Below are positions 1-9,553 of a stretch of DNA of 64,000 nt, one piece after another. The position numbers were made by a program, and so were the translations under genes. The notes below the pieces were generated by a model. The model saw only the letters and a list, made by a program, of their open reading frames with translations. It made no database searches and was not told the DNA's origin. The stretch is from NCBI GenBank assembly GCA_028277395.1, contig JANQGJ010000039.1:93977-157976 (forward strand). Direction: 5' to 3'. Each line of letters begins with the position of its first letter. The first letter of the stretch is position 1. The DNA comes from Bacteroidales bacterium. Its GTDB lineage: Bacteria > Bacteroidota > Bacteroidia > Bacteroidales > F082.

Positions 1-574
1 TTAGTTGGCCCAATATATACGAGTTGTTTTTAGAAACACCGCATGCACCACCAAAAAAACCATTTTTAAATCCCGGTAAAATGATTTCAGAGGGATCTGC
101 ATATAAGACATCTATTGAGTTTTTACCAAGAACTTTTTGAATCCCTTTATCCGAAGTAATAAACCTGTTATTATTCAATGGTAGCAGATTACATCTTGTG
201 TATGCCTGATTTACATGTATTATTCTTCTGTCGGCACATAACTCTTTCATCTTACTGTCAGAAACATCCAGATTATGAATATAAAAGTCATCTGTTACTA
301 CAGCATTGTAAATGGCAGTTTCAGGATATCTGTATCCTATTTCCCTATCCCCTTCAATTACTCTTATACCATAAGATTTCAATAACTTCTTAATCTGTTC
401 AGGAGTATTGGGAGCAATGATTAAACTATCTGCTATCTGGCAGAAAAAAATATCAGGATGTCCGGAAATTTCAGGGTACGTAATTTCATCTGACTCAAAG
501 TACAATACATCTCCATAGTTTTCCAGTCGACGTTTCGCCTGTTCAGGAATTTCTTTATTTGAGATAATTATCAT
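1..574 (-). CDS. Partial GME-fold-like (DUF6873-type) protein, C-terminus cut off
   Basis: An open frame of 191 codons starts at ATG 574 and runs off the left window edge without a stop, so the C-terminus is missing. There is no signal peptide or membrane segment, so a cytoplasmic protein is likely. The N-terminus (residues 1-5, MIIIS) begins a beta strand, and near the visible end lies a Gly-rich stretch with one cysteine (FFGGACG). This position resembles the catalytic Cys loop of amidinotransferase/GME-fold proteins. I associate it with the family annotated DUF6873, which would be roughly 240 residues long; this is from memory and tentative. It starts 5 nt after the stop of the radical SAM gene on the same strand, so the two are probably one transcript. 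No substrate can be named. Confidence 0.5.
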   Translation of the reverse strand, partial: MIIISNKEIPEQAKRRLENYGDVLYFESDEITYPEISGHPDIFFCQIADSLIIAPNTPEQIKKLLKSYGIRVIEGDREIGYRYPETAIYNAVVTDDFYIHNLDVSDSKMKELCADRRIIHVNQAYTRCNLLPLNNNRFITSDKGIQKVLGKNSIDVLYADPSEIILPGFKNGFFGGACGVSKNNSYILGQL

Positions 575-579
575 TCCGT

Positions 580-1587
580 TTAGTAGATTTTAAACTCACG
601 ATCTTTCAATTCCGAATCTGCAACAATTTTAACACTCTCAAATTTTTGAAGCAGCTTGTTCTTATTTACCGACTTATAACCGTTTACATAATTGATCTCT
701 TTCGGCGGCACACCGATAACCAGGTCTTTTTCCTTAATACCATCGGTTGCGGATATCAGAATATTATTCCATATTTCAGTAAGTACTAATTCTTTGAATG
801 AGATATGAAACGGACCTGCTACAAGTTCTTTTCCTGTTATCAGGCCCTCTGATGGGTGTAAACCCACCCGAATTACTTTCACCCCTGCATTCTCAAATAA
901 TGGAAGTATCTCACTTGTTTGTTTAACAGCCTCATGCAATTCCAAAGGTTTATATCTGCCTTGCTCATACCAATGGTGCATTGCAGTTCCCCTTATTACA
1001 ACTGCCGGATATATTCTAGTATTATCCGATCCCAGTTTTATTATTTGTTTCGCAGTATTGACTGATTTCTCAAAAGTATCTCCAGGTAGTCCGATCATCA
1101 TTTGCAAACCAAGTTTAAAATCATATTCTTTTATTAAATGTGATGCCTGGATTATATCATCAACAGAATGACCACGTTTTGTTAATTTTAATACTTCGGG
1201 ATCAAATGACTGAGCCCCAAGTTCAATTGTTTTTACATTATAGTAGCTCAACATCTCCAGCACTTCCTGAGAAATATAATCAGGGCGTGTAGATAGTCTT
1301 ATTCCATCTACATTTCCGGATTTTATAAACGGCTGTACAATCTCAAGATAATTTTGCTGTTCGATCAATGGAATACCTGTAAAACTTCCACCGAAAAAAC
1401 CAACCTCCACATACCTGTTTCTACTTTTAAAGGTTGCAATATGAGATTCTATGGTTTTGACTATGTCTGCGGGCTCCGGTATATTAATTTTACCGGAAAT
1501 TTTTTCCTGATTACAAAACACACACTGAAACGGACACGCAATCTCAGGAACAAAAACTGATACTGTATAGTGCTTCGTAGTTAACAT
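580..1587 (-). CDS. Radical SAM protein, Elp3-like family
   Basis: The protein has 335 residues from ATG 1587. A longer frame begins at TTG 1617 but adds only ten poorly conserved residues. Cys18, Cys22 and Cys25 form the CX3CX2C cluster that binds the [4Fe-4S] iron-sulfur centre of radical SAM enzymes. The following GFFGGSFTGI segment (about residues 63-72) and a TRPDYI segment are typical of the Elp3-like SPASM-less branch. It lacks the GNAT acetyltransferase domain of true Elp3. It is cytoplasmic and its reaction is unknown; tRNA or small-molecule modification are the usual roles in this branch. It lies upstream of the partial gene ending at position 1, 5 nt apart, suggesting a shared pathway. 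It is divergent from the lipoprotein at 1665. Confidence 0.85.
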   Translation of the reverse strand: MLTTKHYTVSVFVPEIACPFQCVFCNQEKISGKINIPEPADIVKTIESHIATFKSRNRYVEVGFFGGSFTGIPLIEQQNYLEIVQPFIKSGNVDGIRLSTRPDYISQEVLEMLSYYNVKTIELGAQSFDPEVLKLTKRGHSVDDIIQASHLIKEYDFKLGLQMMIGLPGDTFEKSVNTAKQIIKLGSDNTRIYPAVVIRGTAMHHWYEQGRYKPLELHEAVKQTSEILPLFENAGVKVIRVGLHPSEGLITGKELVAGPFHISFKELVLTEIWNNILISATDGIKEKDLVIGVPPKEINYVNGYKSVNKNKLLQKFESVKIVADSELKDREFKIY

Positions 1588-1617
1588 AATTTCACAAAGG
1601 TTATACAATTTTTTCAA

Positions 1618-1625
1618 TAATTTTG
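1618..1625 (+). promoter_or_regulatory. Candidate -7 promoter element for the lipoprotein gene
   Basis: TAATTTTG matches the Bacteroidota -7 consensus TAnnTTTG. It lies 39 nt before ATG 1665, and it overlaps the in-frame TTG at 1623, which argues that the longer frame is not the real start. No clear -33 TTG is visible. Confidence 0.45.
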
Positions 1626-1664
1626 CATTCTAATAGATATAGAGTACTAATCAAAAACGAAACA

Positions 1665-2327
1665 ATGAATTTACTGGTTAAAAGTGCATCAAAATTAGTG
1701 ATCCTGATTTTAGCTGCTTTTGTTATCACAACAGGTACTACATCATGTAAAAGCAAGAAAAAACTGGCTCGTGAACAAGCTGAGAAAGAATATGCCATGA
1801 AAGTTGAGCAAGCCAGAAATGATCTGACTGCAATGCTGGAAGGAACTACAAAATGGAGTCTTGATGAACAAAGCCGCAGATTGAACAAAATAAAATCGTA
1901 TAATATCGACGATCCTGAAATTATGGATATGATAACTAGGCTTGAAGCTAAAATTTCAATGGAAAAAGCAGAAGCAGAGCGACTTGCTGAGGAAGAAAGG
2001 CTTAAACGGGAAGAAGAAGAAAGAAGAATGAAAGAAGCAACCAAATATGAGAAAATTGATAATGAATTGTTTGCTATTTCATCTTCAACAACAATAGATG
2101 CTGCAAACAAAAAAATAACTCTTTCGCTTGATCAGTTTGAAAGCCCGGATGTTCCTGTACTAATTATTATCAGTCAGTCTGGTGGATTTAATGATTATGA
2201 CAGACCAACAACCATAAGTAAATTCTTAAATTATCTAAAGGACAAACAGCAATACAAGTATAAAGTTGTATCTGTGAAGAGAAATGAGTCCGGAAAAATA
2301 ACTGAACTGGAACTAATTAAAAAGTAA
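1665..2327 (+). CDS. Putative lipoprotein with charged coiled coil, unknown function
   Basis: The protein has 220 residues from ATG 1665. A hydrophobic N-terminus ends in a lipobox-like TTSC (Cys at about residue 28), predicting a lipoprotein. Residues about 30-130 are Lys/Glu/Arg-rich and heptad-like (the EEERLKREEEERR stretch), so a long coiled coil is expected. A small globular C-terminal part (about 140-220) contains strand-like VPVLIII and ends in basic residues. The start was moved in from TTG 1623 because the -7 element TAATTTTG overlaps it. The downstream gene starts 6 nt after the stop, so the pair is co-transcribed. I do not recognise the family; a periplasmic partner of the downstream exported protein is only an inference. 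Confidence 0.7.
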   Translation: MNLLVKSASKLVILILAAFVITTGTTSCKSKKKLAREQAEKEYAMKVEQARNDLTAMLEGTTKWSLDEQSRRLNKIKSYNIDDPEIMDMITRLEAKISMEKAEAERLAEEERLKREEEERRMKEATKYEKIDNELFAISSSTTIDAANKKITLSLDQFESPDVPVLIIISQSGGFNDYDRPTTISKFLNYLKDKQQYKYKVVSVKRNESGKITELELIKK

Positions 2328-2333
2328 ATAGTT

Positions 2334-2912
2334 ATGAAATTATCTTATTTAAGCATATTCGTAATATCATTGGGAATGTCGATTACCGGGTTATCCCAGG
2401 ATGACCTTTCTCCCGAAAGAAAACAGGCTGTTGATAGCCTGGCACTTGAAAAGGTACGTGACTTAAGCAAATATATAAGCATAATTGGCAGTAAAGAAAC
2501 TCCGTGGAGTGAAGCTAACAGGGTTATTGAAAGAGCAGAAGAACTTTTTATGCCTGGTAGTGAGATTGGTGTTTCATCATTGGTAAGACCAGATGATATC
2601 AGCTACTATAACGTTCGAAAATATTTCGAAAGACTCATGAGGCTCAACTATAAAAAAGTTGAAATTGAGTGGTACAATATTGAGTATATGAGCGACCTCC
2701 AAAAACAACCTGATGGCACCTATGTTGGTGTAATTACTATTTTCCAGAAGTTTAAAGGGTACGATGCAGAAGGAAGACTTGTGTATCAGGACACAACCAA
2801 AAAAGATATAACAGTTTTTGTTGAAAGAAAGGAAACACAGATCGGAGGCCGTCTTATTGGATTCTGGGATGTTCTTCTTGGAGATATGCGTGTTAAAGAA
2901 ACAACACCATAA
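2334..2912 (+). CDS. Exported protein of unknown function (possible NTF2-like fold)
   Basis: The protein has 192 residues. The N-terminal 21 residues form a signal peptide ending in GLSQ, the usual Bacteroidota cleavage context, so a periplasmic or surface location is likely. The remainder alternates helices (25-75, 95-110) and beta strands (115-175) with conserved-looking Trp and Tyr residues (EIEWYNIEYM, GFWDVLLGD). This arrangement is compatible with an NTF2/SnoaL-like cone fold, but that is an inference. It is 6 nt downstream of the coiled-coil lipoprotein and convergent with the DUF3108 gene, with 8 nt between stops. Function unknown. Confidence 0.65.
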   Translation: MKLSYLSIFVISLGMSITGLSQDDLSPERKQAVDSLALEKVRDLSKYISIIGSKETPWSEANRVIERAEELFMPGSEIGVSSLVRPDDISYYNVRKYFERLMRLNYKKVEIEWYNIEYMSDLQKQPDGTYVGVITIFQKFKGYDAEGRLVYQDTTKKDITVFVERKETQIGGRLIGFWDVLLGDMRVKETTP

Positions 2913-2920
2913 ACAATCAG

Positions 2921-3775
2921 CTATTGTTCACCGGGCAGCTTATCTTTGGTAACAACTGCCTTTGCCTTTTTGATCTCATTCTTAATCTTCATCGGGCTAA
3001 CAATGTTATCATATTCTATTAATTCCATTTTTATTGAACCTACAATAACTGCTGATTCGGCAAGTATTGGAATATGATTTTCATCATCGGTAACATATAC
3101 AGACATTGGATATTTTTCCGCGAACACTTCTCCTGATGCCATCATGGGTGCAATTTTTAAACATGTAATTGTTCCCCATTTTGTAATCAGGTCAGACTTC
3201 CCTTCATATTTTACAGCCGAAGTATAAACTGAGTCATCCAAAAAAAAGTTGATGTAATACATGCTGTCAGCATCAAAGTCTTCGACATTTATTGTCCTCA
3301 TATAATAAAATGCCGATACAAAATCATGGACATCAGGAGGTACCTTTTTTACATCTTTCGAATTTGTGGTAGCCTCATTTTTGTCCCTGTTGAATATCAC
3401 CCGATCATCCTGTTTATACTTTCCTTCACGTGTTTTTCGAATGAAAACATATGGTAATAATGTTTGCTTATTAACAAAAGTTTCAAATTTATCCCTGACT
3501 TTATAAAACCAGTTAAACATTCCTTTGGAATTTCCAATTCCGGTTATATGATAAACATCTTTGGTACGTCCAACTTTTGTACCTTTCCAGTTTTCAACCG
3601 TCAGAATAGCCTCACCGGCTGTTAGATTACCCAGTGACGAACTGTAATAAACACGGTATTTCAGGTATTCGCCGGCTTTAAACGCATTATTGACTATTGT
3701 GTCCTGAGAAAACAGGGTTTGAGTATTTATTACAAACAAAAATACCAGTGCTGTTAATATCTGTTTTCGACACAT
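2921..3775 (-). CDS. DUF3108 domain exported protein
   Basis: The protein has 284 residues from ATG 3775. The longer frame starts at TTG 3805, overlaps leuS and would bury the signal peptide, so it was rejected. Residues 1-24 are a signal peptide ending in LFSQ. The body shows the DUF3108 pattern: an early FKAGEYLKYRVYYSS segment, a GEAILTVE strand, a WFYKVRDKFETFV segment around residue 90, and C-terminal strands ending in MELIEYD. DUF3108 proteins are periplasmic beta-rich proteins of unknown role, proposed to bind lipids or act in envelope maintenance. It follows leuS on the same strand with a 22 nt gap, so it probably shares its transcript. A basic C-terminal tail (KKAKAVVTKDK) is visible. 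Confidence 0.85.
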   Translation of the reverse strand: MCRKQILTALVFLFVINTQTLFSQDTIVNNAFKAGEYLKYRVYYSSSLGNLTAGEAILTVENWKGTKVGRTKDVYHITGIGNSKGMFNWFYKVRDKFETFVNKQTLLPYVFIRKTREGKYKQDDRVIFNRDKNEATTNSKDVKKVPPDVHDFVSAFYYMRTINVEDFDADSMYYINFFLDDSVYTSAVKYEGKSDLITKWGTITCLKIAPMMASGEVFAEKYPMSVYVTDDENHIPILAESAVIVGSIKMELIEYDNIVSPMKIKNEIKKAKAVVTKDKLPGEQ

Positions 3776-3797
3776 TGTAATATTGATTAAGACAAAT

Positions 3798-6599
3798 TTA
3801 TCCAACTACAATATTAATTATTCTATTCGGTACAACAATGACTTTGCGTACAGTTTTATCTTCAGTCCACTTTTTAGCTTCTTCAGCATTAATGGCGGCT
3901 TCTTCAATATCCTGTTTCGACATATTTACAGGTAGTGAGATTTTAAACCTCATTTTACCATTAAACGAAACCGGATACTCGAAAGTATTTTCAACAAGAT
4001 ATTTTTCGTTATGAACAGGATATTCAACATAACTTATACCTTTGTCGTTTCCAAGTGTTTGCCATATCTCCTCTGCAATATGTGGTGCATATGGACTTAA
4101 TAATACAACCAATGGCTCCAGGATTTCTTTTTTATGACATTTAAGATCTGCTAATTCATTCACACATATCATAAAAGCACTCACTCCGGTGTTAAACGAG
4201 AACCGTTCAATATCAGAGGTCACTTTTTTAATGGCTTTATGCAATGACTTTAATTCTTTATCACTTGCCTTTTCATCATTAATAATGATATTATCATTAT
4301 CGTCAAAATACAGCCTCCACAACTTTCTAAGAAATCTGAATACACCTTCAATTCCGTTTGTATCCCAAGGTTTATCCTGTTCCAGAGGTCCAAGGAACAT
4401 TTCATACAGCCTTAATGTATCTGCTCCATATTTATCAATAAGTGCATCCGGATTTTGAACATTATGTTTCGACTTGGACATTTTTTCGACTTCATGTCCG
4501 CAGATATATTTCCCATCTTCCAGAACAAACTCAGCATCTTTGAATTCTGCCCTCCAGTTCCTAAAGGTTTCAATATCCAGAACATCATTATTAACCATGT
4601 CAATATCAACATGTAATGGTTGAGTCTCATATTCCTTTCTCAAATTATAAGAAACAAATTTATTGGATCCCTGGATCCTGTAAACAAAATTGGATCTGCC
4701 TTGTATTTTACCCTGGTTTATCAATTTTTTAAAGGGTTCTTCTTCACAAACCAGTCCTAAATCAAACAGGAACTTATTCCAAAATCTGGAATAAATAAGA
4801 TGCCCTGCCGCATGCTCATCACCTCCAATATACAGATCCACATCTTTCCAGTAGTTATTAGCTTCTTTTGAGAAATATTCAACTTCATTATTGGGGTCCA
4901 TATATCTCAGATAATAACCGCTTGAACCAGCAAACCCAGGCATTGTATTGGTCTCCAGAGGATAACCTTCTTCAGTTGCCCAGTTTTTCGCATTTGCAAG
5001 TGGCGGATTACCTTCACTGGTAGGTAAATAACTTTCAACCTTAGGTAATTCCAGAGGTAATTTGTCTTCATCCAGCATATAAGGCATTCCGTCCTTATAG
5101 TAAACCGGGAAAGGTTCTCCCCAATAACGCTGACGACTGAAAATTGCATCGCGTAACCTGTAATTAACAGTTCCTTCTCCTATTCCCAACTCCTCGATTT
5201 TAGCAATTGTGGTTCTTATTGCATCATGTACTGATAAACCGTTGATGAAACCGGAGTTTATCATAATACCTTCTTTTGAATCGTATGAATCATCCCATGT
5301 TCCCGGATCTGAAGGTTTATCACCATCTTTTACTACAACCTGAATTACAGGTAGGTTAAAATGATTTGCAAATGCAAAATCACGGCTGTCATGACCCGGT
5401 ACTGCCATTATTGCTCCGGTTCCATAACCTGATAACACATAATCAGCTATCCAAACAGGTATTCTATCATTTGTTAAAGGGTTAATGGCATATGCTCCAG
5501 TAAATTCTCCTGTAATATTCTTAACCTCTGTCATCCGCTCCCTCTCTGACCGGTTTTTTACCCATGATTTATATTCATCAACAGACTTTCTCCTTTCAGA
5601 AGAGGTAATTCTGTCAACTAACTCATGTTCAGGTGCCAATACCATAAAAGTAGCACCAAATATGGTGTCGGGACGGGTAGTGAACACCTCAATGCCAACA
5701 TTCTCGTTGTTAACATGCTCTTTATCAACATTAAAGATAACACTTGCTCCTTCACTCCTTCCGATCCAGTTTTTCTGCATCTCTTTCAATGATTCAGGCC
5801 AGTCAATATTATCCAGCCCCTCAAGAAGACGTTGTCCGTAAGCTGTTATTCTCAGTGACCACTGTTTCATCATTTTCTTTTCAACAGGATGTCCGCCACG
5901 CTCCGAAAGTCCTTCTTTAACTTCGTCATTTGCAAGCACAGTACCTAGTTCGGGGCACCAGTTTACCATTGTATTCGACAGATATGCCAAACGATATTTC
6001 ATTAAAATTTCCTGTTGTTCCTTTTCACTATAAGCTTTCCAGTCTTCAGCGGTAAAAGGTTCAGTTTCTTCACCTGCGGCTATGATACCGGCATTTCCTG
6101 ATTTTTCAAAATGACCGATCAATGAAGAAACGTCTTCTGCCTTATCGGTTGATTTATTGTACCAGGAGTTAACCAGCTGTATAAATGTCCATTGAGTCCA
6201 TTTGTAGTACTTAGGGTCACTGGTTCTTACTTCACGACTCCAGTCAAATGAAAAACCTATTTTATCCAGCTGTTCTCTATATCTTAGAATATTCTTTTCA
6301 GTAGTAATTTCAGGATGAGTTCCGGTTTGAATTGCATATTGCTCGGCAGGTAAACCATAAGCATCGTATCCCATTGGATGTAGTACATTATACCCTTTAT
6401 GACGTTTAAAACGAGCATAGATATCAGAGGCAATATATCCTAGGGGATGGCCTACGTGAAGACCGGATCCTGAAGGATATGGAAACATATCAAGTACATA
6501 AAACTTTGGCTTATTATGATCAATAGCAACTTTAAAAGTTTGATTATTACTCCAGTATTCCTGCCATTTTTTTTCAATTCGTTGAAAATCGTATCCCAT
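3798..6599 (-). CDS. leuS: Leucyl-tRNA synthetase
   Basis: This class Ia synthetase charges tRNA-Leu with leucine in the cytoplasm. It has 933 residues, a normal length for Bacteroidota LeuRS, which carry extra insertions. The HIGH signature appears as HVGH at residues 48-51 within [15 protein letters not shown]. The KMSKS loop appears as KMSKSKHN in the last third. The CP1 editing domain is present in between, with the [13 protein letters not shown] and [12 protein letters not shown] editing motifs. The anticodon-binding domain and C-terminal extension follow. The start is ATG 6599. It sits between the D-Ala-D-Ala dipeptidase (upstream, 33 nt) and the DUF3108 gene, all on the minus strand. 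Identification is secure. Confidence 0.98.
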   Translation of the reverse strand: MGYDFQRIEKKWQEYWSNNQTFKVAIDHNKPKFYVLDMFPYPSGSGLHVGHPLGYIASDIYARFKRHKGYNVLHPMGYDAYGLPAEQYAIQTGTHPEITTEKNILRYREQLDKIGFSFDWSREVRTSDPKYYKWTQWTFIQLVNSWYNKSTDKAEDVSSLIGHFEKSGNAGIIAAGEETEPFTAEDWKAYSEKEQQEILMKYRLAYLSNTMVNWCPELGTVLANDEVKEGLSERGGHPVEKKMMKQWSLRITAYGQRLLEGLDNIDWPESLKEMQKNWIGRSEGASVIFNVDKEHVNNENVGIEVFTTRPDTIFGATFMVLAPEHELVDRITSSERRKSVDEYKSWVKNRSERERMTEVKNITGEFTGAYAINPLTNDRIPVWIADYVLSGYGTGAIMAVPGHDSRDFAFANHFNLPVIQVVVKDGDKPSDPGTWDDSYDSKEGIMINSGFINGLSVHDAIRTTIAKIEELGIGEGTVNYRLRDAIFSRQRYWGEPFPVYYKDGMPYMLDEDKLPLELPKVESYLPTSEGNPPLANAKNWATEEGYPLETNTMPGFAGSSGYYLRYMDPNNEVEYFSKEANNYWKDVDLYIGGDEHAAGHLIYSRFWNKFLFDLGLVCEEEPFKKLINQGKIQGRSNFVYRIQGSNKFVSYNLRKEYETQPLHVDIDMVNNDVLDIETFRNWRAEFKDAEFVLEDGKYICGHEVEKMSKSKHNVQNPDALIDKYGADTLRLYEMFLGPLEQDKPWDTNGIEGVFRFLRKLWRLYFDDNDNIIINDEKASDKELKSLHKAIKKVTSDIERFSFNTGVSAFMICVNELADLKCHKKEILEPLVVLLSPYAPHIAEEIWQTLGNDKGISYVEYPVHNEKYLVENTFEYPVSFNGKMRFKISLPVNMSKQDIEEAAINAEEAKKWTEDKTVRKVIVVPNRIINIVVG

Positions 6600-6632
6600 T
6601 TTATTTATAATATTGATAATTAGTAGTTTATT

Positions 6633-7331
6633 CTAATAATTAATTTGCTTCAATTCACTAAAGGAAATATCCATCAGGTCGAATGCCTCCCAACCAATAA
6701 AGTCGAAATGCCACCACTCATAAGGATAAACCCTGAATCCGTGCTTTTGCATCTCAGTGATTAATATTTCTCTGTTCTTAATTACATTCTCAGGTAGATT
6801 AGCAAAGTCAGGATGAGCTGCATCGGAAAAATTATCAAATCCGGTTGGCATTTGAATATCTTCACCAGTTTGTAAATCTATAAGACTTACATCAACTGCT
6901 GCTCCCCTGTTATGCCTGCTTCCTTTCCATGGTAAGGCAACATAATTTGTATCTTTATAAACCTCATAAAACTTAACAGTTGCAGAATAAGGTCTGTAAG
7001 CATCAAAAATTACCAGACCTAATCCATGTTTGTTCAACGATTGATGTACAATTTTCAATGCAAGAGCAACCGGTTGACGAACAAATGCATGTGGACTTTC
7101 GTAAATTACCTCGCCGGTAAAATTATTATTTGTTGCATAACGAATATCAAGTTTTATGCCTGGTACAACATCGGTTATCTCAACCATTTTGTTTAATCCG
7201 TTTTTTTCAACCTGCAACTTATATTCTGAAGTATCTCTGATAATTTTCAGATCTTTCGAATAATCAATATGCTGCTGACTATAAAAAAGTAATGGCAGAA
7301 AAATAAAAATACAGCTTGATAAATACTTCAT
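6633..7331 (-). CDS. D-alanyl-D-alanine dipeptidase (M15D, VanX/DdpX type), exported
   Basis: The protein has 232 residues with a signal peptide (1-18, ending LFYS). It is a zinc peptidase that hydrolyses D-Ala-D-Ala in the periplasm, usually for recycling cell-wall peptide; in this context it need not confer glycopeptide resistance. The zinc and catalytic motifs are visible: SRHNRGAAVDVSL (SxHxxGxAxD, His and Asp ligands) and EWWHFDF (catalytic Glu and third His ligand). The FDAYRPY segment with the conserved Arg is also present. It is divergent from ftsX and upstream of leuS on the same strand. No vanH/vanA-type ligase is adjacent, so a housekeeping turnover role is the better reading. Confidence 0.93.
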   Translation of the reverse strand: MKYLSSCIFIFLPLLFYSQQHIDYSKDLKIIRDTSEYKLQVEKNGLNKMVEITDVVPGIKLDIRYATNNNFTGEVIYESPHAFVRQPVALALKIVHQSLNKHGLGLVIFDAYRPYSATVKFYEVYKDTNYVALPWKGSRHNRGAAVDVSLIDLQTGEDIQMPTGFDNFSDAAHPDFANLPENVIKNREILITEMQKHGFRVYPYEWWHFDFIGWEAFDLMDISFSELKQINY

Positions 7332-7403
7332 AACACTATTGAAAATGAGTTTGCGAAATTAATAAAAGTTGTAATTGTATTATTTTTTATTTTAGCATGC
7401 AAT

Positions 7404-8288
7404 ATGTCAGTATACAACGAAAATAATTACAAACGAAGAATTAACTCTTCCTACATAACATCTGTAATAAGTATTACTCTGGTACTTTTCACCCTCGGTT
7501 TTTTGGGATTATTTGTATTACACACAAAAAGCCTTTCTGACTATATCAAGGAAAATATTGGTTTTGAGATAATTATGAAAGACGACACGAAAGAAGCTGA
7601 TATTGTATACCTTCAGAAACAATTGGATTTACTTGATGCGGTGAAATCAACTGAATACATAACGAAAGAAGAAGCGACAAGAAGACTTAACAATGTGCTG
7701 GGTGAAGAGTTTACAGGGTTTATTGAAAATGAGAATAACCCTCTATTGCCTTCAATTGATGTCAGATTTAATGCCAGTTGGGCAAATAACGACAGTATAA
7801 GCAAGATGGAAGAGATAGTAAAAGGATATGAAACTGTAAAGGAAGTATATTATCAGAAATCGGTTGTACATCTTATTAACAGAAATCTAAGAAAGATAAG
7901 TCTGGTATTATTTGGTTTCACACTTTTGCTGTTATTCATTGCAATAGCACTTATTAACAACACCATACGGTTATCCATTTATTCTAAAAGATTTGTAATC
8001 AGAACAATGCAGCTTGTTGGGGCAACAGAAAGATTCATAATAAAACCGTTTGTTGCAAAAGGCTTTTTTCAGGGATTGATTAGTGCTGTTTTTGCAATTA
8101 CATTGCTGTATATCGTACTACTTACCGCACAGGAAAACATTCCCGAACTGGCCTTACTTACTAGTAAAAAAATGTTAATTTATCTTAATGTTTTTATTCT
8201 TATTTCAGGGTTGTTGATAACCGGAATTTCAACCTTATTTGCTGTTGAAAAATACCTGAAAATGAAAACTGATTCACTTTATGGCTAA
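7404..8288 (+). CDS. ftsX: Cell division protein FtsX
   Basis: The protein has 294 residues. It is the membrane subunit of the FtsEX complex, which couples ATP hydrolysis by FtsE to activation of septal peptidoglycan hydrolases. The topology is the family standard: TM1 at about 18-42, a large extracytoplasmic loop (45-160) with the FEIIMKD and YYQKSVVHLI segments, then TM2 at about 163-185, TM3 at about 215-240 and TM4 at about 255-280. The intracellular loop carries the family pattern FVIRTMQLVGATERFI. No ftsE lies beside it; in Bacteroidota ftsE is normally elsewhere. It begins the conserved ftsX - DUF3098 - uppP - truB block. Confidence 0.95.
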   Translation: MSVYNENNYKRRINSSYITSVISITLVLFTLGFLGLFVLHTKSLSDYIKENIGFEIIMKDDTKEADIVYLQKQLDLLDAVKSTEYITKEEATRRLNNVLGEEFTGFIENENNPLLPSIDVRFNASWANNDSISKMEEIVKGYETVKEVYYQKSVVHLINRNLRKISLVLFGFTLLLLFIAIALINNTIRLSIYSKRFVIRTMQLVGATERFIIKPFVAKGFFQGLISAVFAITLLYIVLLTAQENIPELALLTSKKMLIYLNVFILISGLLITGISTLFAVEKYLKMKTDSLYG

Positions 8289-8289
8289 G

Positions 8290-8319
8290 ACATAAACTGC
8301 TGTTTATGTGGTTATAACC
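8290..8319. other. Two adjacent palindromes after ftsX
   Basis: ACATAAAC (8290-8297) pairs with GTTTATGT (8302-8309) around a 4 nt loop. It is followed directly by the perfect palindrome GGTTATAACC (8310-8319). There is no T-tract, so it is not a classical terminator. It may be an attenuator, an RNA-stabilising hairpin or a protein site. Confidence 0.35.
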
Positions 8320-8473
8320 AAAAGGAAGCATGTTAAATTACCTGGAATTATTTTAAATCATTACATTGAAAAAATTATTTGTTCCCACAGATATTGACTA
8401 AATTAAAAAAAGATTTGCCTGCTTGTTTGTCTCCTGTTATGTTAATAAATCTCGAAACAAACTGTAATTATTG

Positions 8474-8481
8474 TACTTTTG
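8474..8481 (+). promoter_or_regulatory. Candidate -7 promoter element for DUF3098-uppP-truB
   Basis: TACTTTTG matches TAnnTTTG and lies 15 nt before ATG 8497. It overlaps the in-frame TTG at 8479, which places the translation start at 8497 rather than 8479. The -33 box is not obvious. Confidence 0.55.
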
Positions 8482-8496
8482 AAAAAAATTAAAACT

Positions 8497-8763
8497 ATGT
8501 CTGCAAAGGTTCAAAACAAAAAAAAAGAAGAGAAGCCAGTTCAGTTTGCTTTTAATAGTACCAACTTTAAAATTTTAATTGTTGGTCTTGTGATTCTGAT
8601 GGCAGGGTTTTTACTGATGATTGGTGGCGGATCTGATGATCCTGATGTATTTAGTGATGCTATTTTTGGTTTTAGAAGGTTAACACTGGCTCCAATACTT
8701 ATAATAACGGGATACATAATTGAGATTTTTGCAATAATGTACAGACCAAAGCAAACCAGTTAA
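8497..8763 (+). CDS. DUF3098 small membrane protein
   Basis: The protein has 88 residues from ATG 8497, with TTG 8479 rejected because it overlaps the -7 promoter element. The N-terminal 20 residues are Lys-rich and cytoplasmic. Two membrane helices follow (about 30-50, and 62-82), joined by a short loop with GGGSDDPDVFSDAIFGFRR. This is the DUF3098 pattern; members are nearly confined to Bacteroidota and sit between ftsX and uppP. The function is unknown. The conserved neighbourhood suggests a role linked to division or undecaprenyl-phosphate recycling, which is an inference. The gap to uppP is 10 nt. Confidence 0.9.
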   Translation: MSAKVQNKKKEEKPVQFAFNSTNFKILIVGLVILMAGFLLMIGGGSDDPDVFSDAIFGFRRLTLAPILIITGYIIEIFAIMYRPKQTS

Positions 8764-8773
8764 ATAGTCCTTT

Positions 8774-9553
8774 ATGAGTTGGTTTGAAGCATTAATCCTT
8801 GCAATAGTTGAAGGAATAACAGAATTTTTACCTATATCATCCACAGGTCATATGATATTGGCCGAAGGAATTATGGGTATGAAAAGCACTGATTTTATAC
8901 AGGCATTTATTGTAAATATACAGTTCGGAGCCATATTATCGGTGGTTGTTCTTTATTGGAAAAGATTTTTCCAGACAATGAAATTCTATTACAAACTTTT
9001 TGTAGCTTTTCTACCTGCAGCTTTTTTTGGTTTTTTGTTCAGCGATTACATTGATATGCTTCTTGAAAGTATTTATGTGGTTGCAATTATGCTGATACTT
9101 GGTGGTATTGTGCTATTGTTTATCGACAAGTGGTTCAATAAAGTATCAGAAGATCAGGAAATAACATATTCCAAAGCTTTTAAAATCGGTTTTTTCCAGG
9201 TAATTGCCATGATCCCGGGAGTATCCAGATCCGCTGCAACTATAATAGGAGGTATGTCTCAGAAACTGGATCGTAAAACTGCTGCTGAATTTTCATTTTT
9301 TCTTGCTGTTCCAACAATGCTTGCGGCATCAGGATACAAATTAATTAAAAATCATAGTGCTATAACTATGGAAAACATCGATATTCTGATTTTTGGTAAT
9401 GTGGTAGCCTTTATTGTTGCGATGATTGCCATAAAATCATTTATCAGTTTTTTAACCAAACATGGTTTTAAAGTATTTGGCTGGTACAGAATAATTGTTG
9501 GTGTAACTATTCTGCTTCTGTATTTCCTTGGTGTTGATTTAACCATTTCCTAA
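8774..9553 (+). CDS. uppP: Undecaprenyl-diphosphatase UppP (BacA)
   Basis: The protein has 259 residues and is an integral membrane phosphatase. It converts undecaprenyl diphosphate to undecaprenyl phosphate, recycling the lipid carrier for peptidoglycan and glycan synthesis and giving basal bacitracin tolerance. Both family signatures are present: [14 protein letters not shown] at about residues 13-26 (catalytic Glu and His) and [10 protein letters not shown] at about 156-165 (catalytic Arg). Seven to eight hydrophobic segments span the chain. Its stop overlaps the truB start by one base (TAATG at 9551-9555), so the two are probably translationally coupled. Confidence 0.97.
   Translation: MSWFEALILAIVEGITEFLPISSTGHMILAEGIMGMKSTDFIQAFIVNIQFGAILSVVVLYWKRFFQTMKFYYKLFVAFLPAAFFGFLFSDYIDMLLESIYVVAIMLILGGIVLLFIDKWFNKVSEDQEITYSKAFKIGFFQVIAMIPGVSRSAATIIGGMSQKLDRKTAAEFSFFLAVPTMLAASGYKLIKNHSAITMENIDILIFGNVVAFIVAMIAIKSFISFLTKHGFKVFGWYRIIVGVTILLLYFLGVDLTIS

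Noticed and set aside
1588..1664. TTG starts at 1617 (minus) and 1623 (plus) giving longer proteins for both genes
   Set aside because: Both lie in the divergent promoter region; TAATTTTG at 1618-1625 would then be inside coding DNA, and better ATG starts with a lipobox or iron-sulfur motif at the right distance lie further in.
1601..2110. 169-codon serine-rich frame on the minus strand
   Set aside because: It is the complement of the charged coiled-coil lipoprotein gene; Glu/Lys-rich coding DNA gives Ser/Leu-rich shadows.
6633..7331. Glycopeptide-resistance vanX gene
   Set aside because: No vanH, vanA or vanRS genes lie nearby and the protein has a signal peptide; a cell-wall recycling dipeptidase is more likely.
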